A stretch of DNA of 64,000 nt from Pseudomonas nunensis (GTDB lineage: Bacteria > Pseudomonadota > Gammaproteobacteria > Pseudomonadales > Pseudomonadaceae). Positions within the stretch are counted from its first letter, which is position 1. Every line of letters starts with the position of its first letter. The stretch is from the NCBI RefSeq assembly GCF_024296925.1, contig NZ_CP101125.1, positions 4,094,501-4,158,500 on the forward strand, given 5' to 3'. The notes below the pieces were generated by a model. The model did not search any database, was not told where the DNA came from, and saw nothing but the letters and a program-made list of their open reading frames with translations. Below, piece after piece: positions 35,848 to 44,514 of this stretch. The position numbers and the translations under genes are program-made.

Positions 35848-37308
35848 ATGATCAAATCTTTGCGTCCACTGTTACTCGCCAGTCTTCTTCTGCCCCTGGC
35901 CCTCCCGGTTTCCGCTGCTCAGATCAATACCTCGCTGACGCCCAACGTTGAAAAAGCCCTCAAGGCCAGCAAGTTGCAGGACAGCGCCCTGTCCCTGGTG
36001 ATGCTCCCGCTCGACGGCCCCGGCACCCCGACCATTTTCAACGCAGACGTCTCAGTCAACCCGGCCTCGACCATGAAACTGGTCACCACGTATGCAGCCC
36101 TGGAAATGCTCGGCCCGAATCATCAGTGGAAAACCGAGTTCTACACCGACGGCACCCTCAGCGGCGGCATCCTCAATGGCAACCTCTACCTCAAGGGTGG
36201 CGGCGATCCGAAGCTGAACATGGAAAAACTCTGGCTGCTGATGCGCGACCTGCGGGCCAACGGCGTGACGCAAGTCACCGGCAACCTGGTGCTCGATCGC
36301 AGCTTCTTCGTGCAGCCGCAACTGCCGGAATTCAATGACGACGGCAATGACGAGAACAAACCGTTCCTGGTCAAACCCGACTCGCTGATGGTCAACCTCA
36401 AGGCTTTGCGCTTCGTGGCGCGCAACGACAACGGCAAGGTGCTGGTGTCGGTGGAGCCGCCGATTGCGACGATCAACATCGACAATCAGGTCAAGGCGAT
36501 CAATTCCAAGCAATGCACCGGTGGCGTGCGCTACAACCCGGTGACCCAGGCCGATGGCAGCGTGACCGTGACGGTCGGCGGCCAATTGGGCGACGGTTGC
36601 AGCTCGCAGACCTACCTGTCGCTGCTCGACCACGCGACCTACACCGCCGGCGCCGTGCGGGCGATCTGGAAAGAACTGGGTGGCAGCATCCAGGGCAAGG
36701 ATGTGCTGGGAGCGACGCCAAAAGACGCCAAGGTGCTGGCGCGAGCGTTCTCGCCGGACCTGGCGGAAATCATTCGCGACATCAACAAATACAGTAACAA
36801 CACCATGGCTCAGCAGTTGTTCCTGAGCCTGGGCCAGAAGTTTCGCAATGATGCCGATGGCGATGATGCCAAGGCTGCCCAACGCATCGTGCGTCAGTGG
36901 CTGGCCCAGAAAGGCATCACCGCGCCGCACCTGGTGATGGAGAACGGTTCCGGCCTGTCCCGCGCCGAACGGGTGAGCGCGCGTGAAATGGCCGGCATGC
37001 TGCAAGCCGCATGGCACAGCCCGTACGCCGCCGAGTTCATCAGCTCGCTGCCGATCGCCGGCACCGACGGCACCATGCGCAAACGCCTGAAGACCACCGC
37101 CATGCGCGGCGAAGCGCACATCAAGACCGGCACCCTGAACACCGTGCGCGCGATCTCCGGCTTCAGCCGCGACGTCAATGGCAACACCTGGGCGGTGGTG
37201 GCGATCCTCAACGACAAGGCACCGTTTGGCGCTTCTTCTGTGTTGGATCAGGTGCTGCTGGACCTGTATCGCCAGCCTAAGGTGGCGGCAACGGCTTCGG
37301 TGTTGTAA
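35848..37308 (+). CDS. dacB: D-alanyl-D-alanine carboxypeptidase/endopeptidase (PBP4 family)
   Basis: 486 residues from the ATG at 35848. A signal peptide (MIKSLRPLLLASLLLPLALPVSA) sends it to the periplasm. The three penicillin-binding motifs are present: SxxK in ASTMKLV (near residue 71), SxN in SNNTMAQ (near 317) and KTG in HIKTGTLN (near 427). It trims peptidoglycan side chains and cross-links. The longer open frame upstream lacks a signal sequence at its start. It stands alone. Confidence 0.95.
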   Translation: MIKSLRPLLLASLLLPLALPVSAAQINTSLTPNVEKALKASKLQDSALSLVMLPLDGPGTPTIFNADVSVNPASTMKLVTTYAALEMLGPNHQWKTEFYTDGTLSGGILNGNLYLKGGGDPKLNMEKLWLLMRDLRANGVTQVTGNLVLDRSFFVQPQLPEFNDDGNDENKPFLVKPDSLMVNLKALRFVARNDNGKVLVSVEPPIATINIDNQVKAINSKQCTGGVRYNPVTQADGSVTVTVGGQLGDGCSSQTYLSLLDHATYTAGAVRAIWKELGGSIQGKDVLGATPKDAKVLARAFSPDLAEIIRDINKYSNNTMAQQLFLSLGQKFRNDADGDDAKAAQRIVRQWLAQKGITAPHLVMENGSGLSRAERVSAREMAGMLQAAWHSPYAAEFISSLPIAGTDGTMRKRLKTTAMRGEAHIKTGTLNTVRAISGFSRDVNGNTWAVVAILNDKAPFGASSVLDQVLLDLYRQPKVAATASVL

Positions 37309-37316
37309 CCCTTTAA

Positions 37317-37424
37317 GATCAAGAGATCGCAGCCTCGTTTCACTCGACAGCTCCTACACAGCTCCTGCAGGGGGATGCAAAACCCTTGTAGGAGCTGTCG
37401 AGTGAAACGAGGCTGCGATCTTTT
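37317..37424. repeat. Inverted repeat (GATCGCAGCCTCGTTTCACTCGACAGCT family)
   Basis: A variant with a longer loop, including a partly duplicated CAGCTCCT segment. Its right arm ends at the last codon of the convergent diguanylate cyclase gene, leaving no other terminator between dacB and that gene. Confidence 0.85.
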
Positions 37425-39820
37425 CAGTGAAGCTGCACCTCAACCCGATCCCTGCCCGCCTGTTTCGCCGCATACACCCCCGAATCCGCCCGCAGTAACA
37501 GCGCATCCGCGCCTTCGCCGACTTGCCAACTGGCGATCCCGAAACTCGCGGTCACCGTGCCGACGCCTTCGATCGGCGAGCTGCGCAGCGCTTGCCACAG
37601 CTGCAAGGCCAGGACATGCGCGTGTTCGCCGTTGATGTCCGGGCACAGCACCATGAACTCCTCGCCGCCCAGTCGACAGAACACGTCGGTGCGGCGCAGG
37701 CGATGGCCGATGCGCTCGCACACCGCTTGCAACACCCGGTCGCCCACCGCGTGGCCATGCTGGTCGTTGATGCGCTTGAAGTGGTCAATGTCGAGCATGA
37801 TCACCGACAACTCGCCGCCGCCGCGTTCGACCCGGGCCATTTCAGTGGTCAGGCGTTCCTGGAAATAGCGGCGGTTATGAATGCCGGTCAGGGAGTCGGT
37901 CACCGATAGCGCCCGCAACTCCTCTTCAACCCGCTTCAGGTCGGAGATGTCCGAGATGTAGCCGTGCCAGAGCACACCGCCACCGGGCAATTCCTCGGGT
38001 GTCGCCTCGCCACGCACCCAACGCAGGCCACCCACCGGCAGTTGCACGCGGTATTCCTCGCGCCACGGGCTGAGGGTGTCCGCCGAGGCGCGGATCGAGG
38101 CGCGGACCCGGGTCGAATCCTGTGGATGAATCCGCGTGAAGATCGCTTCGGCGTTGAGCAACAGCACTTCCGGCTCAAGTTCATAGATGTCGCGGATGCC
38201 GTCACTGGCGTAGATCACACTGAAGCGCCCGTCGAACTCCATCTTGAACTGGTAGATGCCGCCCGGCACATGGGCGCTGAGTTTCTTCAGCAGCAAGTCC
38301 CGCGCCGCCAGGGCTTCGTGGACACGCTTGCGCTCGGTGATGTCGATGCAGATCGCCAGGTGACCGACCCACAGCCCCTGCTCATCCAGCACCGGGGTAG
38401 CCAGCATATTCACCGCCAGGTGACTGCCATCCTGGCGCACCAGGGTCCACTCGCGGGCTTCGTGACCTCCCTCCTCGCCGCCCTCGACCAGCATCGCCTG
38501 ACAGGTCGGGATCAGCTTGCCGTAACGCGCGCTCAGCTCCGCCGAACGGGCAACCAGTTCCCGAGGGAAATGCAGGTTTTCCAGGGTCATGCGCCCGACC
38601 ACGTCGGCGGCGCTATAACCGAGCATCTGTTCAGCGCCGGCGTTGAAGGTGCTGATGACCCCGCGCAGGTCGGTGGCGATAATCGCCACTTGGGTCGCGG
38701 CGTTCAGCACCCCGCGCAACTGCCCGTGGGTGCCGCGCAATTCCTGCTCGCGGGCGCGCAACTCCTCGGTACGCTGCTCGACCATTTTCAACGCCCGTTG
38801 CCGCTGACTGACCAACACGTAGAGCAAGGCGCTGAGCAACAGGCTAAGCAGGCCACCGAGCACCACCAGGCTGCTCACCGAAGAATGGTTGGCCGCCAGA
38901 AAGGCCTCGCTGGGCTGAATGTCCACTTGATAGTCATGGTCGGCCAGGCGCAGCAGACGACTCGCGGTCAGCTCACTGGCGGCCGGCGGATTGGTTGATT
39001 CAAACAGCACTTCATGTTGATCGCTGGTGGACAGGTCGAGAATGCGCACCGACAGATAATCGCGTCCGGCCTCCGGCAGTCCGTCGGCCAGCAACTGACG
39101 CATGCTGATCACCGCCATGACGTAGCCGAAGGGCTTGTCCGTCGCCGCTTCTGTACTTTGCCGACGATTGACCGGTGCAACCAGCAGCACGCCTCGAGCG
39201 TAAGTCGGCTCGACATGCACCAAATGCATCGGTTGCGACACCGCCATGCTGCCCCGATCCGCCCTTTCCAGGGTGGCGCGGCGCAACGGCTGGGCCAGCA
39301 GGTCGTAGCCCAGCGGCGAACCAAGACGACTTTGCGTCTGGCTATAAAGCACCACCACATACTCATCACGCTCGGCCGCGAGTTGCAGCTCGCCGGCGGG
39401 ATTGAGTTCACAAATGGAAAAGTCGCTCAACCCTTCGTCGCGAACCTCACGCTCAAACGCCGGGCGCTCTTCACGCGTCACGCGCTTGGCGAACGAATAC
39501 GCTTGGGTACGGTGCAATAAAGGTTCGGTGTAACCGTCGAACTCGGTGCGGGACACCGAATCGGAATTGGCAAAGAACCGGCGCAGGCCGTCGAGGCGCT
39601 GCTCCTGATCTTCGAAACGTTCTTCGATACGGCTGTAACGCTCACTGGCCAGCAGTTGGAAGCGTTGCCGCAATTGATGGTGAAACAGATTCAGCGTCGC
39701 CCAGGCCAGCAATCCCGTGAGAATCCCGCCAGCGAGCAATACCAGCATCGCGACCAGCCAGGCCGAGACGTCTTCGCTGATAAAACCCAGGATCTTGGGG
39801 CGCACGGCGTGCAACGACAT
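37424..39820 (-). CDS. CHASE-PAS-PAS-GGDEF diguanylate cyclase
   Basis: 798 residues from the ATG at 39820; an ATG 13 codons upstream (39859) is equally weak in ribosome site. A transmembrane segment (about 18-42), a periplasmic CHASE sensor domain (about 60-275) and a second transmembrane segment (about 310-330) precede two or three PAS units (about 365-640) and a C-terminal GGDEF domain (about 640-798). The active-site motif is GGEEF in CRLGGEEFMVL, with an RxxD inhibitory site (RRTD) five residues before it, so it is predicted to be an active, product-inhibited cyclase. No EAL domain is present. It ends within the flanking repeat. Confidence 0.93.
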   Translation of the reverse strand: MSLHAVRPKILGFISEDVSAWLVAMLVLLAGGILTGLLAWATLNLFHHQLRQRFQLLASERYSRIEERFEDQEQRLDGLRRFFANSDSVSRTEFDGYTEPLLHRTQAYSFAKRVTREERPAFEREVRDEGLSDFSICELNPAGELQLAAERDEYVVVLYSQTQSRLGSPLGYDLLAQPLRRATLERADRGSMAVSQPMHLVHVEPTYARGVLLVAPVNRRQSTEAATDKPFGYVMAVISMRQLLADGLPEAGRDYLSVRILDLSTSDQHEVLFESTNPPAASELTASRLLRLADHDYQVDIQPSEAFLAANHSSVSSLVVLGGLLSLLLSALLYVLVSQRQRALKMVEQRTEELRAREQELRGTHGQLRGVLNAATQVAIIATDLRGVISTFNAGAEQMLGYSAADVVGRMTLENLHFPRELVARSAELSARYGKLIPTCQAMLVEGGEEGGHEAREWTLVRQDGSHLAVNMLATPVLDEQGLWVGHLAICIDITERKRVHEALAARDLLLKKLSAHVPGGIYQFKMEFDGRFSVIYASDGIRDIYELEPEVLLLNAEAIFTRIHPQDSTRVRASIRASADTLSPWREEYRVQLPVGGLRWVRGEATPEELPGGGVLWHGYISDISDLKRVEEELRALSVTDSLTGIHNRRYFQERLTTEMARVERGGGELSVIMLDIDHFKRINDQHGHAVGDRVLQAVCERIGHRLRRTDVFCRLGGEEFMVLCPDINGEHAHVLALQLWQALRSSPIEGVGTVTASFGIASWQVGEGADALLLRADSGVYAAKQAGRDRVEVQLH

Positions 39821-39918
39821 AAAACGCAACTCAAAACGCCAGGTGCCGGAAAAGCCCATTGGCCATGGGTTGAGTTATAGCTATTAGCCACTAATTTGGC
39901 CAGCCCTGAAAGAATCCA

Positions 39919-39942
39919 AGAGCCTTTAAAAATCAAGGCTCT
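39919..39942 (-). terminator. Hairpin after rlmL, probable terminator
   Basis: AGAGCCTT-N8-AAGGCTCT forms an 8-bp stem 23 bases beyond the rlmL stop codon; the U tract on the minus strand is short. Confidence 0.5.
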
Positions 39943-39964
39943 GTGGATCCAATCAAACCAAGTG

Positions 39965-42235
39965 TCAGCGGGCCGTGATTTTCCAGGCACTATGGATCTT
40001 GCCGTTGCGGGCAAAGTCCGGATCAATGGTCTTGTCGGTGATTTCCTCGACCGCGTAACGGGTGGTGAGGTTCTCCTCCAGCACGAACTTGCGGAAGTTG
40101 TTGGAGAAGTACAACACGCCGCCCGGCGCCAGACGCGCCATGGCCAGGTCAATCAACTGCACCTGGTCACGCTGCACGTCGAAGATCCCTTCCATACGCT
40201 TGGAGTTGGAGAAGGTCGGAGGATCGATGAAGATCAGGTCGTACTCGTCACGGCAGGCATCCAGCCAAGCCATCACATCGCCCTGCTCCAGACGGTTCTT
40301 GTCGGAGAAACCGTTCAGCGACAGGTTGCGACGCGCCCAGTCCAGGTAGGTTTTCGACAAGTCGACGCTGGTGGTGCTGCGCGCGCCACCCTTGGCTGCG
40401 TGGACACTGGCGGTCGCGGTGTAGCAATACAGATTGAGGAAGCGTTTGCCCTCGGCCTCTTTCTGGATGCGCATGCGCATTGGCCGGTGATCGAGGAACA
40501 GCCCGGTGTCGAGGTAGTCGGTGAGGTTGACCAGCAGCTTCACGCCGCCTTCATTGACCTCGACGAACTTGCCTTGCGCAGCCTGGCGTTCGTACTGCTT
40601 GGTGCCGCTCTGACGTTCGCGACGCTTGACCACCACGCGGCTCTTGTCGATGTTCAACGCCTGCGGAATGGCCGCCAGGGCATCGAACATCCGCGCCGAG
40701 GCTTTTTCTGGGTCGATGGACTTCGGCGCAGCGTATTCCTGAACGTGGACCCAATCCTGATACAGATCGATGGCCATCGAGTATTCCGGCATGTCGGCGT
40801 CATACACGCGATAGCAGTCGATGCCTTCACGCTTGACCCACTTGCCCAGGGCCTTGAGGTTCTTTTGCAGGCGGTTGGCGAACATCTGCCCGCCTTCGCT
40901 CAAGCGCGGTTGCTCGATCACCACCGGGGCCGGTTTGATCGGGTTGCCGTTCTTGTTGTACTTCTCGTACTTGCCTGGCGCGACGTCGTTGTCGGTGACT
41001 TCGACTTCAGCCTGCTCACGCTCGACCTGACGCTGTTCCGGGGTGCGACGCTCGCCGGTGACGAACTGGTCCGGGGTAACCTTGATCAGCAGCAGCTTGC
41101 ACGGCAACGCGCCGTTCCAGAACGAATACTGTTTGTGGCTGCGGATGCCCATGCGCTTGCCCAGGTCCGGCGCACCGGTGAACACTGCGGCTTCCCAGTT
41201 CAGGCAAGCCTGACGCAGGCGCTCGCCGAGGTTCTGGTAGAGATAGAGCAAGCTCGCCTCGTCACCCAGACGCTCGCCGTACGGCGGGTTGCAGATGACC
41301 AGGCCTTTCTGGTTCTGGTCTGGACGCGGCTCAAATGTGCCGACTTCGCCCTGGTAGATCTTGATCCACTCGCTGAGGCCTGCACGCTCGACGTTATTGC
41401 GGCCCGGTTGAATCAGGCGCGGGTCAGCCTCGTAACCGCGAATCCACAGCGGTGGCTTGGCCAAACCAGCAGCGCAACGCTCGGTGGCTTCTTCGTGGAG
41501 CTTTTTCCACAGGGCCGGGACGTGGCCCAGCCAAGCGGTGAAACCCCACTGTTCGCGACGCAGGTTCGGTGCCATATCGGCGGCGATCATTGCCGCTTCG
41601 ACGAGGAACGTACCCACACCGCACATCGGGTCAGCCAGCGCGCCGCCTTCGGCCGCAATGCGAGGCCAGCCGGAACGGATCAGGATCGCCGCCGCGAGGT
41701 TTTCCTTCAGCGGTGCCGCGCCCTGCTGCAAGCGATAGCCGCGCTGGTGCAGGCTGTGGCCGGACAGGTCGAGGGAGAGGATCGCTTCGCCACGGTCCAG
41801 GCGCAGGTGAATGCGCAAATCCGGGTTGAGCTTGTCGATCGACGGACGGTCGCCTTGCGGGGTACGCAGTTTGTCGACGATGGCGTCTTTTACTTTCAAG
41901 GCGCCGAAGTGAGTGTTGTCGATGCCCGAGCCGTGGCCGCTGAACTCAACGGCAAGGGTGCCGTCGTTGAGCATGTGGTCTTGCCACTCGATGTCGAGCA
42001 CGCCGTGGTACAGGTCTTCGGCGTCCTTCATCGGGAAACGCTTGAGCACCAGCAGCACCCGGTTCGCCAGACGCGACCACAGGCACAGGCGATAAGCGGT
42101 TTCCATGGTGGCCATGCCGCGCACGGCAGAAGTGTGTTCACGCGCTTCTTCAAGGCCAAGCCCGACGGCTTCCTCGATGAGCAGGCCTTCAAGGCCTTTA
42201 GGGCAAGTGAGGAAGATTTCGAATTGATCGGACAT
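39965..42235 (-). CDS. rlmL: Bifunctional 23S rRNA methyltransferase RlmL/RlmK
   Basis: 756 residues from the ATG at 42235 (the protein begins with SDQFEIFLTCPKGLEGLL). Order of domains: THUMP RNA-binding (about 1-160), first Rossmann methyltransferase with N6/N2 motif CNPPYGER (about 305-315) for m2G2445, then a second methyltransferase (about 500-756) with DPPTFSNS for m7G2069. It modifies the 50S peptidyl-transferase region. The full fused form is standard in gammaproteobacteria. Confidence 0.96.
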   Translation of the reverse strand: MSDQFEIFLTCPKGLEGLLIEEAVGLGLEEAREHTSAVRGMATMETAYRLCLWSRLANRVLLVLKRFPMKDAEDLYHGVLDIEWQDHMLNDGTLAVEFSGHGSGIDNTHFGALKVKDAIVDKLRTPQGDRPSIDKLNPDLRIHLRLDRGEAILSLDLSGHSLHQRGYRLQQGAAPLKENLAAAILIRSGWPRIAAEGGALADPMCGVGTFLVEAAMIAADMAPNLRREQWGFTAWLGHVPALWKKLHEEATERCAAGLAKPPLWIRGYEADPRLIQPGRNNVERAGLSEWIKIYQGEVGTFEPRPDQNQKGLVICNPPYGERLGDEASLLYLYQNLGERLRQACLNWEAAVFTGAPDLGKRMGIRSHKQYSFWNGALPCKLLLIKVTPDQFVTGERRTPEQRQVEREQAEVEVTDNDVAPGKYEKYNKNGNPIKPAPVVIEQPRLSEGGQMFANRLQKNLKALGKWVKREGIDCYRVYDADMPEYSMAIDLYQDWVHVQEYAAPKSIDPEKASARMFDALAAIPQALNIDKSRVVVKRRERQSGTKQYERQAAQGKFVEVNEGGVKLLVNLTDYLDTGLFLDHRPMRMRIQKEAEGKRFLNLYCYTATASVHAAKGGARSTTSVDLSKTYLDWARRNLSLNGFSDKNRLEQGDVMAWLDACRDEYDLIFIDPPTFSNSKRMEGIFDVQRDQVQLIDLAMARLAPGGVLYFSNNFRKFVLEENLTTRYAVEEITDKTIDPDFARNGKIHSAWKITAR

Positions 42236-42765
42236 TGGAATTTCAGAGCCTTTGGCTAAGTGAACCGACAACGCATTGCCGGTCCGGTTTTCAATCAGGC
42301 GCTTTTCTAAAAGAGCGCCCGCGTGGCACGAAGGTGTGCCGTCCCACCCTGACTGCTCGGTTAAAAGAGCTTAGATGCCAGGGCAGATAAAATAGTTGAA
42401 GCAACAAAATGTCATAAAGCGACCCTTCGTCGAATAGTACCCCAGCGCAAACGTGGGTCATTCTCACTAAAGGATTAACCTCGTCATACAGCGCGGAGCT
42501 GATCATACCGGGGTTTGGCCAATCAACACGGGTCAAACATCGTGTTACTTATGGCCATAGCATCTTTCTGGTTACGTCCTTATGACAAAACGATCATTCC
42601 ATCAATGTGACGCATTGGTTAGAACTCAACACAGGTTGACGTCGCAACGGCGTCAACACCTTGGCTCGTGACGCCGGCAGCGAGCCGCCAACGGCAGAAT
42701 TTTTCTGCCAGACCTCGATTGAGGTCAACGCGATAAATACAGTCAACAAGTGAGGGCAACACCCT
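42236..42765. other. rlmL-rmf divergent region with a multi-hairpin rmf leader
   Basis: 530 bp. Near rlmL a palindrome (GGCGCTTTT CT AAAAGAGCGCC, 42298-42319) is seen. Just upstream of rmf four stem-loops follow one another: GTTGACG/CGTCAAC (42635-42657), GGCTCG/CGAGCC (42663-42686), GGCAGA/TCTGCC (42693-42709) and GACCTC GATT GAGGTC (42711-42726). They probably lie in the rmf mRNA leader. No gene was found; a short antisense frame near 42291-42536 is not supported. Confidence 0.55.
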
Positions 42766-42981
42766 ATGAGAAGACTTAAGCGTGATCCGTTGGAAAGAGC
42801 ATTTTTACGCGGATATCAATATGGCGTTGGTGGCAAATCCCGTGAGCTTTGCCCATTTACTCTACCGTCGGTACGCCAAGCCTGGATTAACGGCTGGCGC
42901 GAAGGACGCGGCGACAACTGGGACGGTATGACCGGCACTGCGGGAATCCATAGACTCAACGAACTTCACGCCGTTGGCTAA
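42766..42981 (+). CDS. rmf: Ribosome modulation factor
   Basis: 71 residues. The sequence is the typical RMF: basic N-terminus (RRLKRDPLERAFLRGYQYG), the CPF block and W-rich segment (RQAWINGWREGRGDNWDG). It pairs 70S ribosomes into inactive 100S dimers in stationary phase. The ribosome site GAGGG is 10 bases upstream of the ATG, after a run of four hairpins that may influence message stability. A strong terminator follows. Confidence 0.97.
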   Translation: MRRLKRDPLERAFLRGYQYGVGGKSRELCPFTLPSVRQAWINGWREGRGDNWDGMTGTAGIHRLNELHAVG

Positions 42982-43068
42982 CAAAGGGCCTGACACTGCA
43001 ACACAATCATCTGAATACGTAACACATTAACCACGCACGTCCCATCCGGACGGCGGGCTCCGGCCCAG

Positions 43069-43093
43069 GGGCACCTTCGAGGTGCCCTTTTTT
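43069..43093 (+). terminator. Intrinsic terminator after rmf
   Basis: GGGCACC TTCGA GGTGCCC followed by TTTTTT. Confidence 0.92.
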
Positions 43094-43118
43094 ATGTCTG
43101 CTCTCCGGCCACCACTCC

Positions 43119-43265
43119 TGTAGCAGCTGCCGAGCCCCGCGAGGCTGCGTTCGGCGGCGAAGCCGTCGTAAGATCAGATACGCCGTCTCACAGTTACACA
43201 GTGGATGCAGGTTTTACGACGGCTTCGCCGCCGAACGCAGCCTCGCAGGCTCGGCAGCTGCTACA
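43119..43265. repeat. Long inverted repeat (GTAGCAGCTGCCGAG family)
   Basis: Arms of roughly 55 bases (43119-43175 and 43207-43265) are inverted copies with GCGTTCGGCGGCGAAGCCGTCG in the inner part. The right arm abuts the pyrD stop codon. Related to 16895-17025. Confidence 0.8.
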
Positions 43266-44285
43266 TCAGCGCAAGGCCGCTATAGCGTCGACCGATTCAC
43301 GAATCAGCGCCGGGCCTTTATAGATGAAGCCCGAGTAGAGCTGCACCAGACTCGCACCCGCAGCGATTTTCTCAGCCGCGTGCTTGCCTTCAGTGATGCC
43401 ACCCACCGCGATGATAGGCAACCGGCCGGCCAATTCTGCCGCCAGGACCTTCACGGTGTTGGTGCTCTTGTCGCGAACCGGCGCGCCGGACAGACCGCCC
43501 GCCTCGTCACCATGTTCCAGGCCTTCGACGCCGACACGGCTCAGGGTGGTGTTGGTGGCGATCACCGCGTCCATCCCGGTTTCGATCAGCGCTTGTGCGA
43601 CCTGTGCAGTTTCTTCGTCGGTCATGTCCGGGGCGATCTTGATCGCCAACGGTACGTGCTTGCCGTGACGCAATGCGAGTTCAGCCCGGCGCTGGGCCAG
43701 ATCGGCGAGCAACTGCTTGAGCGAATCACCGAACTGCAGGCTGCGCAGGCCCGGGGTGTTCGGCGAGCTGACGTTGACCGTCACGTAGCTGGCGTGGGCG
43801 TAGACCTTGTCCAGGCAGATCAGGTAATCATCCACCGCCCGTTCAACCGGGGTGTCGAAGTTCTTGCCGATGTTGATGCCGAGCACGCCCTTGTACTTGG
43901 CGGCTGCGACGCGAGCCAGAAGGTGATCGACGCCAAGGTTGTTGAACCCCATGCGATTGATGATCGCCTCGGCTTCCGGCAAGCGGAAAATCCGTGGTTT
44001 CGGGTTACCTGGTTGCGGACGCGGGGTGATGGTGCCGATTTCGACGAAGCCAAAACCCAACTGGGCAAAACCGTCGATGGCCGCGCCGTTCTTGTCCAGA
44101 CCAGCCGCCAAACCTACAGGGTTCGGAAACTCCAGGCCCATGACCTTCACCGGCACTTTCGCCGGCGCCTTGCACAGCAAGCCGTTGAGGCCCAAACGCC
44201 CGCCCGCGCCGATCAGGTCCAGGGACAGATCGTGGGAGGTTTCCGGGGAAAGTTTGAACAACAGCTGACGGGCCAGGGTGTACAT
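43266..44285 (-). CDS. pyrD: Dihydroorotate dehydrogenase (quinone)
   Basis: 339 residues from the ATG at 44285 (GGAG upstream); the longer frame is intergenic. A class 2, FMN-dependent, membrane-associated enzyme: the N-terminal helices ([21 protein letters not shown]) bind the membrane and quinone, and the barrel carries [12 protein letters not shown], the catalytic Ser region [11 protein letters not shown] and GGITEG near the FMN phosphate. It oxidises dihydroorotate to orotate in pyrimidine synthesis. It is divergent from nasS. Confidence 0.97.
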   Translation of the reverse strand: MYTLARQLLFKLSPETSHDLSLDLIGAGGRLGLNGLLCKAPAKVPVKVMGLEFPNPVGLAAGLDKNGAAIDGFAQLGFGFVEIGTITPRPQPGNPKPRIFRLPEAEAIINRMGFNNLGVDHLLARVAAAKYKGVLGINIGKNFDTPVERAVDDYLICLDKVYAHASYVTVNVSSPNTPGLRSLQFGDSLKQLLADLAQRRAELALRHGKHVPLAIKIAPDMTDEETAQVAQALIETGMDAVIATNTTLSRVGVEGLEHGDEAGGLSGAPVRDKSTNTVKVLAAELAGRLPIIAVGGITEGKHAAEKIAAGASLVQLYSGFIYKGPALIRESVDAIAALR

Positions 44286-44380
44286 GGGCGGGTTTGACTC
44301 CGATGGCGGCGAAATGAGGCGGCGATTATAGCCGGGCATCGGGGTCGCAAGCGAGGCGCACACACAAATCAGCGTTCGAT

Positions 44381-44394
44381 GGCATATGCCTTGC
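44381..44394 (+). promoter_or_regulatory. Sigma-54 promoter of nasST
   Basis: TGGCATATGCCTTGCA has GG (44381-44382) and GC (44393-44394) ten bases apart and matches TGGCAC-N5-TTGCA at nearly every key position. The predicted start site near 44406 lies about 7 nt before the first leader hairpin. Confidence 0.75.
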
Positions 44395-44405
44395 ACCAGC
44401 ATAGG

Positions 44406-44500
44406 CATCAGCACTCATGCCAACGACGGGATGAGTCGACGGACAATGGCGTCGTCATCCGGTTCTGCTCGCGCGGGGATCTGGGACGACGCTTTTTTTT
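44406..44500 (+). promoter_or_regulatory. ANTAR-type antitermination leader before nasS
   Basis: Hairpin 1 (44413-44436) closes a hexaloop AACGAC, with A at position 1 and G at position 4 as ANTAR proteins require. Hairpin 2 (44437-44454, stem CGACG/CGTCG) has loop ACAATG, with A at 1 but not G at 4. The 3' arm of hairpin 2 overlaps the 5' arm of a terminator (GCGTCGTC 44449-44456 pairing with GACGACGC 44485-44492, then eight T). The two folds exclude each other, so NasT could control its own operon here. Confidence 0.6.
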
Positions 44501-44514
44501 GCAAGGTGTTAACG

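Noticed and set aside
42291..42536. 81-codon minus-strand frame upstream of rlmL
   Set aside because: No ribosome site and no family; the region is better explained as promoter and leader DNA.
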